Source: Bacteroidales bacterium (GTDB lineage: Bacteria > Bacteroidota > Bacteroidia > Bacteroidales > UBA1715). From it: 64,000 nt of DNA. Every line of letters begins with the position of its first letter. Position 1 is the first letter of the stretch. Under the pieces are notes generated by a model. That model was not told the DNA's origin. It searched no databases and saw only the letters and a program-made list of their open reading frames with translations. Made by a program: the position numbers and the translations under genes. The stretch spans positions 1-64,000 of the forward strand of contig JAFXAU010000029.1 in assembly GCA_017516865.1 (NCBI GenBank), given 5' to 3'. Of the stretch, positions 36,414-46,233 are shown piece after piece.

Positions 36414-38597
36414 TTACCGAACCGAAACGCCTACAGTTTTGCCGTCTACCACCACAAAATACACGCCTGCCTTGAGGTTTGCATTTGCGATTTTCTGTCC
36501 AGAAACGGTTACCACGAATGCCGGAGCTTCGCCGTTTACAAGGATTTGACCGTTTACGATTGTAACCGCCGTGGCGTTGGAAACCTCGGAAACTGCGGTG
36601 GAACCGCCTTGTCCACCACCTTGTTCGTCTGCGGATTTATAATGAATAAATTCACTCCAATATTCCGTTTCTGCATACGCCTTGAGGCTTGATTCGGGTA
36701 CCGAAACTGGAATTGTGTGGTCAACATTGTAGAATGATTTTTCGTATAGCGAAGGTGGATTTTCTGCCAAAATTGTCATTGATTTTAGATTTTCGCACAA
36801 GGCAAATGTGTTGTCTCCCATAGATTTAAGCGTGCTTGGCAACTTCAAATCTTGCAAATAGGTGCAGCCATAGAATGCGGCATCGCCAATGGAAATTACA
36901 CCTTCAGGAACTTCCAATGATTTAAGGTTGTGGCAGTTATAGAATGCCCAATCGCCTATGGTTTCCAAATTGCTTGTTGATGCCTTGAGCTCCGAACCAT
37001 CAAACAAAATTTGCTCCAATTTGCGACAATCTTCAAACGCACTGTTATCAATCTTTGTAACAGTGGCAGGAAGCGAAATGCCTTTTAACGCCGTACACCC
37101 AGCAAACGACTTATAACCAACCGATTCCAATTGTGTAGGCAACGTGACTTTTTCGAGTTTGTAGCAGTTGTTGAATGCCATATCGGGAATATTTGTGTTT
37201 TCTATACCCGACAAGTCAATTTCTTGTAATGTACGGTACGAAAGATTTATGTAATCCAACCCGTTCCTGTCAAGCACACCACTGGTAAGAGTTATTTTTT
37301 CTAATAACGTACTAAAACTTCCAGGTTCTGAAGAATTATATTTATTGAACGGATCTGCAGGTCCAGAGTACTCCGTCAATGCCGTGCAAGTAGATAAATC
37401 TCCTTCTATGGAACATGTACCATTTTTTATTATTAAGGTTTTTAAATTAGAACAACCAGAAAATGCTGACTCTCCAATCGAAGTCACGCTGTTGGGGATT
37501 GTTACTGATGTCAAGCCGATACAACCATAAAAAGCATGGTTTTCAATCGAAGTCACGCTGTTGGGGATTGTTACCGATGTCAAGCCGATACAACCAGAAA
37601 AAGCATAGTATTCAATCGAAGTGACAGCAAATGTATTACCTACTATCGTTACCGTACTTGGAATTATTATATCACCAGTTGGGTAATCATAAGCAGAAAC
37701 AGAAACTTCTTTACTATTCAATACTTTATAACACATATTGTCCTTTGTGAATTCCAATCCTGCGTTATAAACATCCAAACCATCAGGGATTGTTACCGCT
37801 GTCAAGCCGCTACAACCCATAAAAGCACGATATCCAATCGAAGTCACGCTGTTGGGGATTGTTATCGATGTCAAGCCGCTACAACCATAAAAAGCTGACC
37901 CTCCAATCGAAGTCACGCTGTTGGGGATTGTTACCGATGGCAAACTTTTACAGCCTTCAAAAGCATAATCACCAATCGAAGTCACACTGTTGGGGATTGT
38001 TACCGATGTCAAGCTGCTACAACTAGAAAAAGCACCATTCCCAATCGAAGTCACGCCGTTGGGGATTGTTACCGATGTCAAGCCGCTACAACCAGAAAAA
38101 GCTGACCCTCCAATCGAAGTGACGCTGTTGGGGATTGTTACCGATGTCAAGCCGCTACAACCAGAAAAAGCTGACCCTCCAATCGAAGTCACGCCGTTGG
38201 GGATTGTTACCGATGTCAAGCCGCTACAATTATTAAAAGCTGACCCTCCAATCGAAGTCACGCTGTTGGGGATTGTTACCGATGTCAAGCCGCTACAACC
38301 AGAAAAAGCTGACCCTCCAATCGAAGTGACGCTGTTGGGGATTGTTACCGATGTCAAGCCGCTACAATTATTAAAAGCTGACCCTCCAATCGAAGTCACG
38401 CTGTAACTATTCCCATTGTATGTCACGGAAGATGGTATTGTAACATTGTCAGAATAACCAGAATAATACCCATACGTTACAGCCACTGTTTCTGACATTG
38501 AATCGAATGTGTAATAAATTCCGTCAACTTCAAAATCGTACGCCCACACGCTGCTTGCTACAAACAAAGTGAGGAAAAGAGTAAAAAGTTTTTTCAT
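36414..38597 (-). CDS. BspA-like leucine-rich repeat surface protein with T9SS-type tail
   Basis: This is a 727-residue exported protein: signal peptide ([19 protein letters not shown]), then LRR_5/BspA units of 23 residues. The first eight or so are almost identical ([20 protein letters not shown]), a middle non-repeat segment interrupts, and diverged units follow to about residue 640. A Gly/Gln linker ([12 protein letters not shown]) leads to a short sorting tail ([20 protein letters not shown], then [14 protein letters not shown]). The BspA family mediates adhesion or interbacterial contact; the ligand here is unknown. The uniform N-terminal array is visible at DNA level and should change length by recombination. 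Confidence 0.92.
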   Translation of the reverse strand: MKKLFTLFLTLFVASSVWAYDFEVDGIYYTFDSMSETVAVTYGYYSGYSDNVTIPSSVTYNGNSYSVTSIGGSAFNNCSGLTSVTIPNSVTSIGGSAFSGCSGLTSVTIPNSVTSIGGSAFNNCSGLTSVTIPNGVTSIGGSAFSGCSGLTSVTIPNSVTSIGGSAFSGCSGLTSVTIPNGVTSIGNGAFSSCSSLTSVTIPNSVTSIGDYAFEGCKSLPSVTIPNSVTSIGGSAFYGCSGLTSITIPNSVTSIGYRAFMGCSGLTAVTIPDGLDVYNAGLEFTKDNMCYKVLNSKEVSVSAYDYPTGDIIIPSTVTIVGNTFAVTSIEYYAFSGCIGLTSVTIPNSVTSIENHAFYGCIGLTSVTIPNSVTSIGESAFSGCSNLKTLIIKNGTCSIEGDLSTCTALTEYSGPADPFNKYNSSEPGSFSTLLEKITLTSGVLDRNGLDYINLSYRTLQEIDLSGIENTNIPDMAFNNCYKLEKVTLPTQLESVGYKSFAGCTALKGISLPATVTKIDNSAFEDCRKLEQILFDGSELKASTSNLETIGDWAFYNCHNLKSLEVPEGVISIGDAAFYGCTYLQDLKLPSTLKSMGDNTFALCENLKSMTILAENPPSLYEKSFYNVDHTIPVSVPESSLKAYAETEYWSEFIHYKSADEQGGGQGGSTAVSEVSNATAVTIVNGQILVNGEAPAFVVTVSGQKIANANLKAGVYFVVVDGKTVGVSVR
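37836..38401. repeat. 69-bp tandem array inside the BspA-like gene
   Basis: Units beginning AATCGAAGT start at 37836, 37905, 37974, 38043, 38112, 38181, 38250, 38319 and 38388, an exact 69-bp step (one 23-residue LRR). Later units differ by only a few bases and alternate between two endings (CCAGAAAAAG and ATTATTAAAAG). Related units also occur at about 37473 and 37546. Confidence 0.95.
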
Positions 38598-38650
38598 AAT
38601 AATTCAATCATATATTAACAATAAAATAACAGGATTAATCTTTTAATAAT

Positions 38651-39262
38651 TTATATTTCTTCTGGATTACAGATTAACTCTTTCCATTTCTCTATTTTCG
38701 AGAAATCATAAGATTTATTCTTGTCTTCATTAACAATAAAACCGGCCTTTTTGTCAATGACATATAGGAATCGATCCAAATCTTCGAATTTCACACTCAA
38801 TCCGTGATATCCTTTTTGAGCAATCTCACGAAGTTTTTCAATGTATTCTATGTAAATATCTATTAATTTAGATATATCTTGACTTGATAATACTTCATTT
38901 ACTTTATAATCAAATGCTGCACGATACGCTCGTGCATCAATTATTTGAAATACATGTGGATTTCTAAAGCGGAGATACGTGGACGCCATTGGCAAGCCTA
39001 CACCTTCACAAGCAAGAAGATCTTTTAAAACATTTCTGGTCTTTTTTTCATCAAATTCAGTCAACGATTTTAAATTATTGATTTTTTTTATGACTTTTTT
39101 ATCCAAGCTAACATAGCGGTCTAATTTCCATAAAGTTATTTGTCTAATTGTACTAATGTTAAAATCTTCGTTTTGAAGATTATCAAGATCATCGGTTACT
39201 TCAGAGTATTCAAAATCTTTCTTGAATATTTTACCTTCTTTTTTTATTGTATAATTTGCCAT
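38651..39262 (-). CDS. Putative helix-hairpin-helix (HhH-GPD-like) protein
   Basis: This is a 203-residue soluble, Lys/Asp-rich protein. The core LLACEGVGLPMASTYLRFRN, then HVFQIIDARAYRAAF, resembles the HhH turn plus following Asp/Arg helix of DNA glycosylase-like proteins (compare LPGVG-x-x-TA with D-x-R). I see no full glycosylase domain or Fe-S cysteines. The region is AT-rich and lies in the accessory island between hisC and hisD. DNA binding or repair is a guess from that motif only. Confidence 0.7.
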   Translation of the reverse strand: MANYTIKKEGKIFKKDFEYSEVTDDLDNLQNEDFNISTIRQITLWKLDRYVSLDKKVIKKINNLKSLTEFDEKKTRNVLKDLLACEGVGLPMASTYLRFRNPHVFQIIDARAYRAAFDYKVNEVLSSQDISKLIDIYIEYIEKLREIAQKGYHGLSVKFEDLDRFLYVIDKKAGFIVNEDKNKSYDFSKIEKWKELICNPEEI

Positions 39263-39472
39263 ATTGTTTGTTTATAAATGATTTACAAATAACCATCAAA
39301 TTTTTCCTCCACGCAAAGTCCTTTTTAGTCCTTGTTTAAAATTGAAAATCGCATGCTAAAACATTCATTTCAAAATAACATATAATTGTTTGATTATCAA
39401 AGAAAACCGTGTAGCGAGATATTTTACAATTTTGTAGCGAATTGTATTACACAATAAGACGAGGGTACAACG

Positions 39473-39688
39473 TCAAAGTTGTTTTGATATATCAACTAAG
39501 AAATTGTGGTTCAATATGTTGGAAATTCTCATCAACATTTCTACATCAATGTTTTTTCGCCTGAAAATATTGTAGGCGTTTACTCTGTGGCAATTGAGCT
39601 GTGCGGCAAACCACGTTACCGAGCGTCCCTGATTCCTCAGTTCCTGCCGGATCATTTCCCCTATGTGCAGATGGTTGAATTCTTCCAT
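39473..39688 (-). CDS. Small XRE-like helix-turn-helix protein
   Basis: This is a 71-residue protein: MEEFNHLHIGEMIRQELRNQ, GRSVTWFAAQLNCHRVNAYN (helix-turn-helix) and IFRRKNIDVEMLMRISNILN, which is the four-to-five-helix Cro/XRE fold with little else. It could be an antitoxin-like or phage-type repressor; no toxin partner is adjacent. It ends with TGA, as the KilA-N gene does, whereas most genes here end in TAA, hinting at a different origin. Confidence 0.75.
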   Translation of the reverse strand: MEEFNHLHIGEMIRQELRNQGRSVTWFAAQLNCHRVNAYNIFRRKNIDVEMLMRISNILNHNFLVDISKQL

Positions 39689-39948
39689 AAAAAAAGCGTT
39701 TGCCGTTTCGATTTGTCGCTTATTACTAAATCGTGGCTCTGGTAAACCATTGGGAACTAATAAGCACGAAACAGCCCACGCCTTGCGTGAACTTTTTGCA
39801 TACTTATTTTTGTTCCCTTTTGAGATTCTATTTTGAAAATTTACCAGATTTTCGATTTAGAAAAATAAGAGCGTAAAAATCAATATATTAAAATACCTTA
39901 TCTCATAGAAATGTATTTGGTTTGTTCATCATTCAGAAAAAAACAGTG

Positions 39949-41238
39949 TTAGTTTGTTTTTAAACTATTCAATCGTACCGAAACCGCATTCTTGTGCGCG
40001 TCAAGCATTTCGGCTTCAGCCATTGTTTCTATTGTAGGACCAAGTGTTGTAAGTCCTTGTGGTATAATTTCTTGGAATGTGATTTTACGGACAAAACTAT
40101 CAAGCGAAACGCCGCTGTATGCTTTGGCGTAACCGTTTGTCGGCAATGTGTGGTTTGTTCCCGACGCATAGTCGCCAGCACTTTCGGGAGAATAATTTCC
40201 CAAGAAAACAGAACCTGCATTTACAACCTTTTTGCTGAATTCAAATGCCTTATCAACCGAGAGAATCAAATGTTCGGGGGCATATTCGTTCATCATTTCC
40301 ACAAGTTCGTCTTGCGAGTCAAATACTATTATTTTGCTGTTTGCAACCGAAATTTCCACTATCTCGTTGCGTTTCAGCTGTGCCTTCTGTTGCTCAATAG
40401 CTGTCTTTGTCGCCTCTGCTATTCGTTTCGATGTTGTGAGCAAAATCGCCTGACTGTCTTTCCCGTGTTCGCACTGCGAAAGAAAATCAGAGGCAATGAA
40501 ATCTGGATTCGCTGTTTCGTCAGCCACAATCATCACTTCCGACGGACCGGCGGGCATATCAATTGCAACGCCTTGCATGCTCACCATCATTTTCGCTTTC
40601 ATCACGAATTGGTTGCCAGGTCCGAAAATTTTATATACCTGCGGAATTGTTTCCGTTCCGTATGCCATGGCTGCAATGGCCTGAGCTCCACCTACTTTGA
40701 ATATTTTCGTCACGCCTGCCTGTTTTGCCGCATACAAAATTGCAGGGTGGATGGAACCCGTCTTCCCTTCGGGTGTACAAAGGATTATTTCCTTACAACC
40801 TGCTATTTTAGCTGGAATGGCAAGCATTAAAATTGTTGAAAATAACGGAGCGGAACCACCCGGAATGTACAATCCCACCTTTTCAATGCCAACGCTTTTC
40901 CGCCAGCATTTTACACCGAACATGGTTTCTGTAACCGATGGAATTTCCTCCTGACGTTCGTGAAATTTTGTGATATTGGCAATGGCAACTTTTATTGCGG
41001 CCTTTAGTTTGTCGGAAACAAGCGATTCGGCAACGGTAATTTCTTGTTGCGAAACCGTAAGATTTTGAATATTGGGATTGTCGAATTTACGGCAATATTC
41101 AAGCACGGCTTTGTCGCCGTTTTCTTTCACATTAGCCAAAATTCCAGCAACAATAGGCTCAAGTTCTGCATTTTCGAGCAAAGGACGTTTTAAAATTTTT
41201 GCCCAGTCTTTTTTGTCAGGATTTATGTATGTTTCCAT
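39949..41238 (-). CDS. hisD: Histidinol dehydrogenase
   Basis: This 429-residue zinc- and NAD-dependent enzyme oxidises L-histidinol to histidine in two steps. Visible features are GLYIPGGSAPLFSTILMLAI, QVYKIFGPGNQFV, DMPAGPSEVMIVADETA, the zinc-ligand region SQCEHGKDSQA, EYAPEHL and SAGDYASGTNHTLPTNGYAK with the conserved His. It has a -7 box 55 bp upstream. hisG is not next to it, and the next his gene (hisC) is 4.3 kb downstream past an accessory island. Confidence 0.97.
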   Translation of the reverse strand: METYINPDKKDWAKILKRPLLENAELEPIVAGILANVKENGDKAVLEYCRKFDNPNIQNLTVSQQEITVAESLVSDKLKAAIKVAIANITKFHERQEEIPSVTETMFGVKCWRKSVGIEKVGLYIPGGSAPLFSTILMLAIPAKIAGCKEIILCTPEGKTGSIHPAILYAAKQAGVTKIFKVGGAQAIAAMAYGTETIPQVYKIFGPGNQFVMKAKMMVSMQGVAIDMPAGPSEVMIVADETANPDFIASDFLSQCEHGKDSQAILLTTSKRIAEATKTAIEQQKAQLKRNEIVEISVANSKIIVFDSQDELVEMMNEYAPEHLILSVDKAFEFSKKVVNAGSVFLGNYSPESAGDYASGTNHTLPTNGYAKAYSGVSLDSFVRKITFQEIIPQGLTTLGPTIETMAEAEMLDAHKNAVSVRLNSLKTN

Positions 41239-41293
41239 TGATTATCACTGTTTTAATGTTGATATTCCATTGATTATGGAATTTTCTACACGG

Positions 41294-41301
41294 CAAATAT
41301 A
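41294..41301 (-). promoter_or_regulatory. -7 box TATATTTG for hisD
   Basis: An exact TAnnTTTG match on the minus strand, 55 bp upstream of the hisD start. A small inverted repeat (TTCCAT/ATGGAA) follows in the leader around 41262-41280. Confidence 0.5.
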
Positions 41302-41358
41302 TTGAAATTAGGAATTAAAATTTAGGATTTAGGAATTTAATCTGCAATCCAAAACTTT

Positions 41359-42213
41359 CTACCATCCCAATCCTACGATGGTGAATACTGCAAAAACCAC
41401 GCTTGCTATGCCGTTGGTTGTACCGAAAGCCATGTTCACCCGCGAAATGTCCTTGGGCGAAAGTATTGCGTGTTGAAAAATGAGACAGCCAATGAAAAGT
41501 GCCGCACCAATCCAATAAATCCATGAAAATCCGGCATAAATGCCGACAAATATTGTCAGTAGGGCGGTGGTGATGTGTATGAGTATTGAGATGAGAAGTG
41601 CATTTTTTCTGCCGAATTTCTCGGGAATGCTGTGCAACGACTGCCCTCGGTCAAATTCTTCGTCCTGCAAGGCATAAAGAATGTCGAATCCTGCCATCCA
41701 GCCAAGAACGATGAACGAGAAGATTATGGGAATCAGCGCAAATTCTCCCGATACGGCAAGATATGCTCCAATTGGAACCAACGACTGCCCAATACCAAGT
41801 ACAATGTGGCAGAGTGAAGTGAAGCGTTTTGTAAATGAATAAAACAACACGACGCCAAGGGCGATAGGAGAGAGGTAGAAGCAAATCGGGTTGATGAAAT
41901 AGGTCGTTGTGATAAAGCAGACCGACATCAAAATGACGAACAGCAATGCCGCGCGCGGGCTGATTTTTCCTGCTGGAATTTCTCTTTTTGCTGTTCTGTC
42001 GTTGAGAGCGTCGAATTTATAGTCGGCGTAGCGGTTAAAACCCATTGCAGCCGAACGACAGAAAATCATGCAGAGAAGCACATATAGTAATAGGTTCCAT
42101 TGAAACGGATATCCGTCGTACATGACTGCGAGTGCAAAGCCTATTGCCGCAAATGGTAACGCAAAAATTGTATGCGAAAATTTTATGAGGCCAAAGTAAT
42201 CTTTTATGTTCAT
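41359..42213 (-). CDS. UbiA-like prenyltransferase (quinone biosynthesis)
   Basis: This is a 284-residue integral membrane prenyltransferase with about eight or nine membrane helices. The two Asp-rich motifs are NRYADYKFDALNDRTAKRE and DILYALQDEEFDRGQSL, which bind the prenyl diphosphate through magnesium. The form fits the UbiA-like group often paired with menaquinone synthesis in Bacteroidota (MqnP-like), though I cannot tell it from MenA-type enzymes by eye. It ends in TAG. It is the last gene of the surE-lpxB operon, 2 bp after the DUF4837 gene. Confidence 0.88.
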   Translation of the reverse strand: MNIKDYFGLIKFSHTIFALPFAAIGFALAVMYDGYPFQWNLLLYVLLCMIFCRSAAMGFNRYADYKFDALNDRTAKREIPAGKISPRAALLFVILMSVCFITTTYFINPICFYLSPIALGVVLFYSFTKRFTSLCHIVLGIGQSLVPIGAYLAVSGEFALIPIIFSFIVLGWMAGFDILYALQDEEFDRGQSLHSIPEKFGRKNALLISILIHITTALLTIFVGIYAGFSWIYWIGAALFIGCLIFQHAILSPKDISRVNMAFGTTNGIASVVFAVFTIVGLGW

Positions 42214-42215
42214 GG

Positions 42216-43208
42216 TTATTCTTGAACTGGTTTGTCAAATGAAACGGAACGTGCAATTGCTTGTAACTGACGCATAAAGTTGCGTTTTTCTTTGTTCGGG
42301 TAATACACGTATCCTTCGATTGTGATAAGCATATTTTTTTTCGGATTGCAGAACGTGTAACTTGTGAACGGTCCTGCCATGAAATCGTTTTCCACGCGCC
42401 ATTTCCCTCGTAATTCAACAGTGTAATCGTCGTTTACGTATTTCCCGACTGTGCGTTGAATTGGAAGAATGTATTCCGTTGTCATGTAACTGCCTTCCAA
42501 CGGGCCGGGAATGTGTGCCTTAACAATCGAATCACGATAATTCAGCATGTTTGTTTTGTTGAATTGTGCCGTGTCGGTGTATGGGCGCTGGTAGATAATA
42601 AGTCCTTGACTGTGAACTTTTGTTTCTAACGAGAGCCACATGAAATTTTCTTCTGTTTTATTTATGCTGAATCCGTTAGGAACGGAAATGTTCATGTTGA
42701 ACTGCTTTTTGATGCTTTTTTCCACAATCTGGTCGTTTGCCTGTTTGTAGAGTTGCTGATAGCGTTCAATCTCGGCTTGAATAAAATATTCGATGACGTT
42801 GTCGTGGCGTTCAGCCAGAAATTTTTTGAGCGTGTCGGGATTGTTTGTTCCAATACTGACGTATGCCTGATGTTTTGCCCACAAGTCTTTCTTGTATTGA
42901 ATTTTTGGAGTGGAATATTTTCTGTCAACTTCCAAATAGAGAATATTTCTGTACGAACGGAATGTGCTTGAAAATGCGTTTCTGCTAATCATGATAGTCG
43001 AAAATGGTGATTCTGCTTGAGTAAGACCAATTTCTTCTTCGTTCAGAATATCGCTGATTTCTTCGCCTACTGGGGAGTTTTTATATTGATCGTTGATTAC
43101 GACTAACAAATCCCCTGGTTCGCCTGTCATGGAACTGCCGCCCATGCCGTCTGCACATGCGGAAAATAGTGCGCAACAGCAAATTATGTAAATTAAAAAT
43201 CGTTTCAT
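42216..43208 (-). CDS. DUF4837 family lipoprotein
   Basis: This is a 330-residue lipoprotein from the ATG at 43208 (MKRFLIYIICCCALFSAC, lipidated Cys 18); an ATG at 43220 is also possible but would overlap the symporter stop. The DUF4837 pattern is visible: LLVVINDQYKNSPVGEEISD, FRSYRNILYLEVDR, and MAGPFTSYTFCNPKKNMLIT near the end. Function unknown; envelope-located. It lies 1 bp after the symporter gene and 2 bp before the UbiA-like gene, so translation is probably coupled. Confidence 0.88.
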   Translation of the reverse strand: MKRFLIYIICCCALFSACADGMGGSSMTGEPGDLLVVINDQYKNSPVGEEISDILNEEEIGLTQAESPFSTIMISRNAFSSTFRSYRNILYLEVDRKYSTPKIQYKKDLWAKHQAYVSIGTNNPDTLKKFLAERHDNVIEYFIQAEIERYQQLYKQANDQIVEKSIKKQFNMNISVPNGFSINKTEENFMWLSLETKVHSQGLIIYQRPYTDTAQFNKTNMLNYRDSIVKAHIPGPLEGSYMTTEYILPIQRTVGKYVNDDYTVELRGKWRVENDFMAGPFTSYTFCNPKKNMLITIEGYVYYPNKEKRNFMRQLQAIARSVSFDKPVQE

Positions 43209-43209
43209 A

Positions 43210-45096
43210 TTATATTTCATCTAATTTATTCCACCAAGTGAATTTAAGTGTTGTTGCACCAGCAATAATAATTGCGATTGATACTGCAAAACCAATCCAG
43301 TTACGTGTTATCAGGCATATTGGCATGGCAACCAACGATGTTTGGGTAACAATACCGACAGCCACATTGCCCATATCTTTCCAAAAACGTGTATTTGGCT
43401 TGAAATCGGGATTTTGTGCTTGAACTTTTTGTAGCACTGGATTCCAAAATCCCCATGGTCGAATTGTTGAATAGAAATTAGTAAGTGTTTGTTCGTCAGT
43501 TGGTTGTGTAAGCAAAGTACCTAGGAGACAGCCAATAATCGAAATAACAAGTGTTATAGGGAATGTGTATAGTGCGATAAGACTTGCTGGGATGAAACTA
43601 AAATTATCGGTAATAACCTCGGGTGCAAGCAGTTGTATGCATCCGATGATAATTCCCGAGATGATTCCTGTCAACATTCCCCAGAAATATCCTTCGCCAT
43701 TGAATCGCCACCAATACCATTTGAGCACATTCGACGCAATGTAACTCGCATAAAATGCACCTGTGACGATTTGTAGGATTTCGTTAATGTTTTTAATTGT
43801 AAATCCCAAAATTGTGCTGAAAACAACGGCGCATGTTCCCACCGTGTAGTTTATTCTTTTTTGTTGTGTCGGAGTCGCTTCGGGATTGATGTGCTTCAAA
43901 TAAATATCGTTTGAAATGTACGCTTGTGCTGCGTTGAGCGTTCCTGCAAACGTCGACATAAATGCTGCAAGTAGACCGACCAACAAAAGTCCCAATAATC
44001 CGGCAGGAAGGAATTTTACCATCGCGGCAGGGAGAATCTGCTCGAAATCAATAACTCCGTTGACCGAGAGGTTGAGGTCGTCGTAAAAAGCAATTGCAAG
44101 AATTGCAAATCCCGATACCATGAAGTAGCGAATTGGGTTGAGAATGACAGAAACGGAACCGCTCATTTTCAGTGCGTCTTGCGGAGTCTTGTTCGCCAAA
44201 ATTTTCTGCATGTCGTACGTCGGTGCTGGTCCAGCCAAGCTGACCAAAATACCTTTCATAAACATAAATCCGAAGAACAGACTGAAAAGTGAATAGCCGT
44301 CTTCGGCGATTTTTGAATTTATCTCATGGAGTTTTCCAGTCCAGTCAATATCGAGAGTGTTGCCGAATAACGGGCTGTTCCAACCGTCGGGTGTGAGGGC
44401 GGCAAGTGTTTCTGGACTTACATTGTACATTGCAATAATTCCAATTGCGATTGACGCTATTGTCATAATTGTGTATTGAACCACGTCTGCCCACACAATA
44501 CTAATCATTCCACCTAAAATTGTATAGAATGTGGCGAAAAGCGTAAAGAAAATTCCGTATGCGTGTGGAATGTACATCGCGGGAATACAGTCGGGAGCAA
44601 TGTGCAGAACCGAGCAAAGCCATTCCCAAGGAATAAAAAGCGTCAAAAATTTCCCTAATCCGACGAAACCGTACGAAAGCATGGAAAGTCCGATGAGCAA
44701 CGCAAAACATACGACAATCCAGTGCGACATGTTGCTGCCTTTCCCGTTACCAAAACGTGTCTGAATCCATTCGGCTCCTGTTGTTACATTAGAACGGCGA
44801 AGCCATGCCGAAAGGAACATCATCAAAAATATCTGGTTGAACGTCGGCCACAACCAAGGTAGCCAAATACTTTTAAGACCGTAAACAAACAGAATTGTCA
44901 CTAACCACATGGTTCCTGAAATGTCGAACATTCCTGATGCGTCAGACAAGCCAAGCATGTACCATGGCATTTTTCGCCCACCTAAAAGATACGAGGATTT
45001 ATCCTTTTGTGCTTGTCTTTTAAAATAAACACCGATAAAAACGATTATTGCAATGTAAATGAAAATGACGAAAATGTCGAGTCCTTGTAAAACCAT
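43210..45096 (-). CDS. Sodium:solute symporter (SSS family)
   Basis: This is a 628-residue carrier with about 13 to 15 membrane helices. SSS signatures include SYLLGGRKMPWYMLGLSDAS near the first helices, GGMISIVWADVVQYTIMTIA (a conserved core motif), and GLLGLLLVGLLAAFMSTFAG with the Na+-site serine/threonine pair. The substrate cannot be read from sequence. It is in an operon between lpxB and the DUF4837 gene with 1 to 10 bp gaps. Confidence 0.93.
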   Translation of the reverse strand: MVLQGLDIFVIFIYIAIIVFIGVYFKRQAQKDKSSYLLGGRKMPWYMLGLSDASGMFDISGTMWLVTILFVYGLKSIWLPWLWPTFNQIFLMMFLSAWLRRSNVTTGAEWIQTRFGNGKGSNMSHWIVVCFALLIGLSMLSYGFVGLGKFLTLFIPWEWLCSVLHIAPDCIPAMYIPHAYGIFFTLFATFYTILGGMISIVWADVVQYTIMTIASIAIGIIAMYNVSPETLAALTPDGWNSPLFGNTLDIDWTGKLHEINSKIAEDGYSLFSLFFGFMFMKGILVSLAGPAPTYDMQKILANKTPQDALKMSGSVSVILNPIRYFMVSGFAILAIAFYDDLNLSVNGVIDFEQILPAAMVKFLPAGLLGLLLVGLLAAFMSTFAGTLNAAQAYISNDIYLKHINPEATPTQQKRINYTVGTCAVVFSTILGFTIKNINEILQIVTGAFYASYIASNVLKWYWWRFNGEGYFWGMLTGIISGIIIGCIQLLAPEVITDNFSFIPASLIALYTFPITLVISIIGCLLGTLLTQPTDEQTLTNFYSTIRPWGFWNPVLQKVQAQNPDFKPNTRFWKDMGNVAVGIVTQTSLVAMPICLITRNWIGFAVSIAIIIAGATTLKFTWWNKLDEI

Positions 45097-45106
45097 GTTT
45101 CAATAA

Positions 45107-46231
45107 TTAAAGATTCATATATTCTGTAATGTGTTTTGCCACGCGTTCCGACGCGCCTTCGTTGCCAAGTTTTTCTCGTAGTTGGGCGTAATTGTTTAAA
45201 ATGTTGTTTCGGAAATTTTCGTCAAAAAGAATTGAATCCAACGCTTTCGACAGTTTTCTCGAAGTCATGTCGGTTTCCAAAAGTTCGGGAACAATCTCGT
45301 GTTCCATAATGAGATTCGGAAGACCTAAATTATTGAGTCTGACAAACAATCTTCCTAAATACCACGTTATTGGATTTGTCTGATAGACAATGATTTCGGG
45401 AATGTTGAGAATAGCCGTCTCCAACGTTGCCGAACCCGACACGACTATGGCAGCTTCGGATTTTTTGAGCAATTCGTATGTTTGGTCAAATACGACGGAA
45501 ATATTGTTTGCCGTGATGTATTTTTGATAAAAATCAAGCGGGAAACGCGACATTCCAGCAATAACAAATTGATAATCAGTATATTTTTCGGAAATAGACT
45601 GCATCGTTTTGAGATTTTCCCGAATCTCGTATTCGCGACTGCCAGGCAAGACTGCAATGAGTTTTTTGTCGGGAATTGAATTCATGCGTTTAAATTCCTC
45701 GACACTATATTTTTCTTTGAATTGTGCAATGGAATCGAGTAGGGGATGTCCTTCAAAATCAACGTAATAGTTGTGTCGTGTTTCGTAGAATTTTTTCACA
45801 AAAGGCAATTCCACAAACATGTGGTCGATGTTTGCCTTGATTGTTTTTACTCTGTTTTCTTTCCATGCCCAAACTGTAGGCGAAATATAGAAAAACGTGC
45901 GAATGCCGATGTTTTTTGCAAACGGCGCAATTTTTAGGTTGAAACCAGGAAAATCAATAAAAATAATGGCGTCGGGACGATGAGCCGCAATGTCGTCTTT
46001 GCAAAATTGAATATTGTTTAATATGAGTTTTGCGTGTTTTACAACTTCTACGATTCCCATGTAATCGTATGTTTTGTAATGTTTTACAAGTTCTACTCCG
46101 GCTGCTTCTGCCATCAAATCGCCGCCCCAGATTCTGAATTGTGCTTCGGAATCGTATTTCTTCAACCCTTTGATGAGGTTTGAACCATGTAGGTCTCCCG
46201 ATGCTTCGCCGGCTATTAAATAATATTTCAT
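45107..46231 (-). CDS. lpxB: Lipid-A-disaccharide synthase
   Basis: This 374-residue GT19 glycosyltransferase joins UDP-diacylglucosamine and lipid X at the inner membrane to form the lipid A disaccharide. Family motifs: LIAGEASGDLHGSNLIKGLK at the N-terminus, FFYISPTVWAWKENRVKTIK, FVELPFVKKFYE, IAVLPGSREYEI and VSGSATLETAI. This confirms a Gram-negative envelope. It lies 2 bp after a small membrane protein gene. Confidence 0.97.
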   Translation of the reverse strand: MKYYLIAGEASGDLHGSNLIKGLKKYDSEAQFRIWGGDLMAEAAGVELVKHYKTYDYMGIVEVVKHAKLILNNIQFCKDDIAAHRPDAIIFIDFPGFNLKIAPFAKNIGIRTFFYISPTVWAWKENRVKTIKANIDHMFVELPFVKKFYETRHNYYVDFEGHPLLDSIAQFKEKYSVEEFKRMNSIPDKKLIAVLPGSREYEIRENLKTMQSISEKYTDYQFVIAGMSRFPLDFYQKYITANNISVVFDQTYELLKKSEAAIVVSGSATLETAILNIPEIIVYQTNPITWYLGRLFVRLNNLGLPNLIMEHEIVPELLETDMTSRKLSKALDSILFDENFRNNILNNYAQLREKLGNEGASERVAKHITEYMNL

Positions 46232-46233
46232 GG

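Noticed and set aside
37836-38401. Regular direct repeats that could suggest a CRISPR array
   Set aside because: The repeats are contiguous 69-bp units without spacers and encode leucine-rich repeats in the minus-strand gene.
37990-38406. Plus-strand ORF of 138 codons with a perfectly repeating peptide
   Set aside because: It is the antisense shadow of the 69-bp LRR array.
39752-39817. Inverted GGGAAC...GTTCCC ends flanking about 66 bp before hisD's 3' side
   Set aside because: The arms are short and imperfect, and there is no target duplication or coding content, so I cannot support a mobile element. Otherwise nothing is seen in 39689-39948.
42121-42130. Possible fourth copy of the GCAGTCATT block
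   Set aside because: It has one mismatch, lies inside the UbiA-like coding region and lacks the second block at the right distance.
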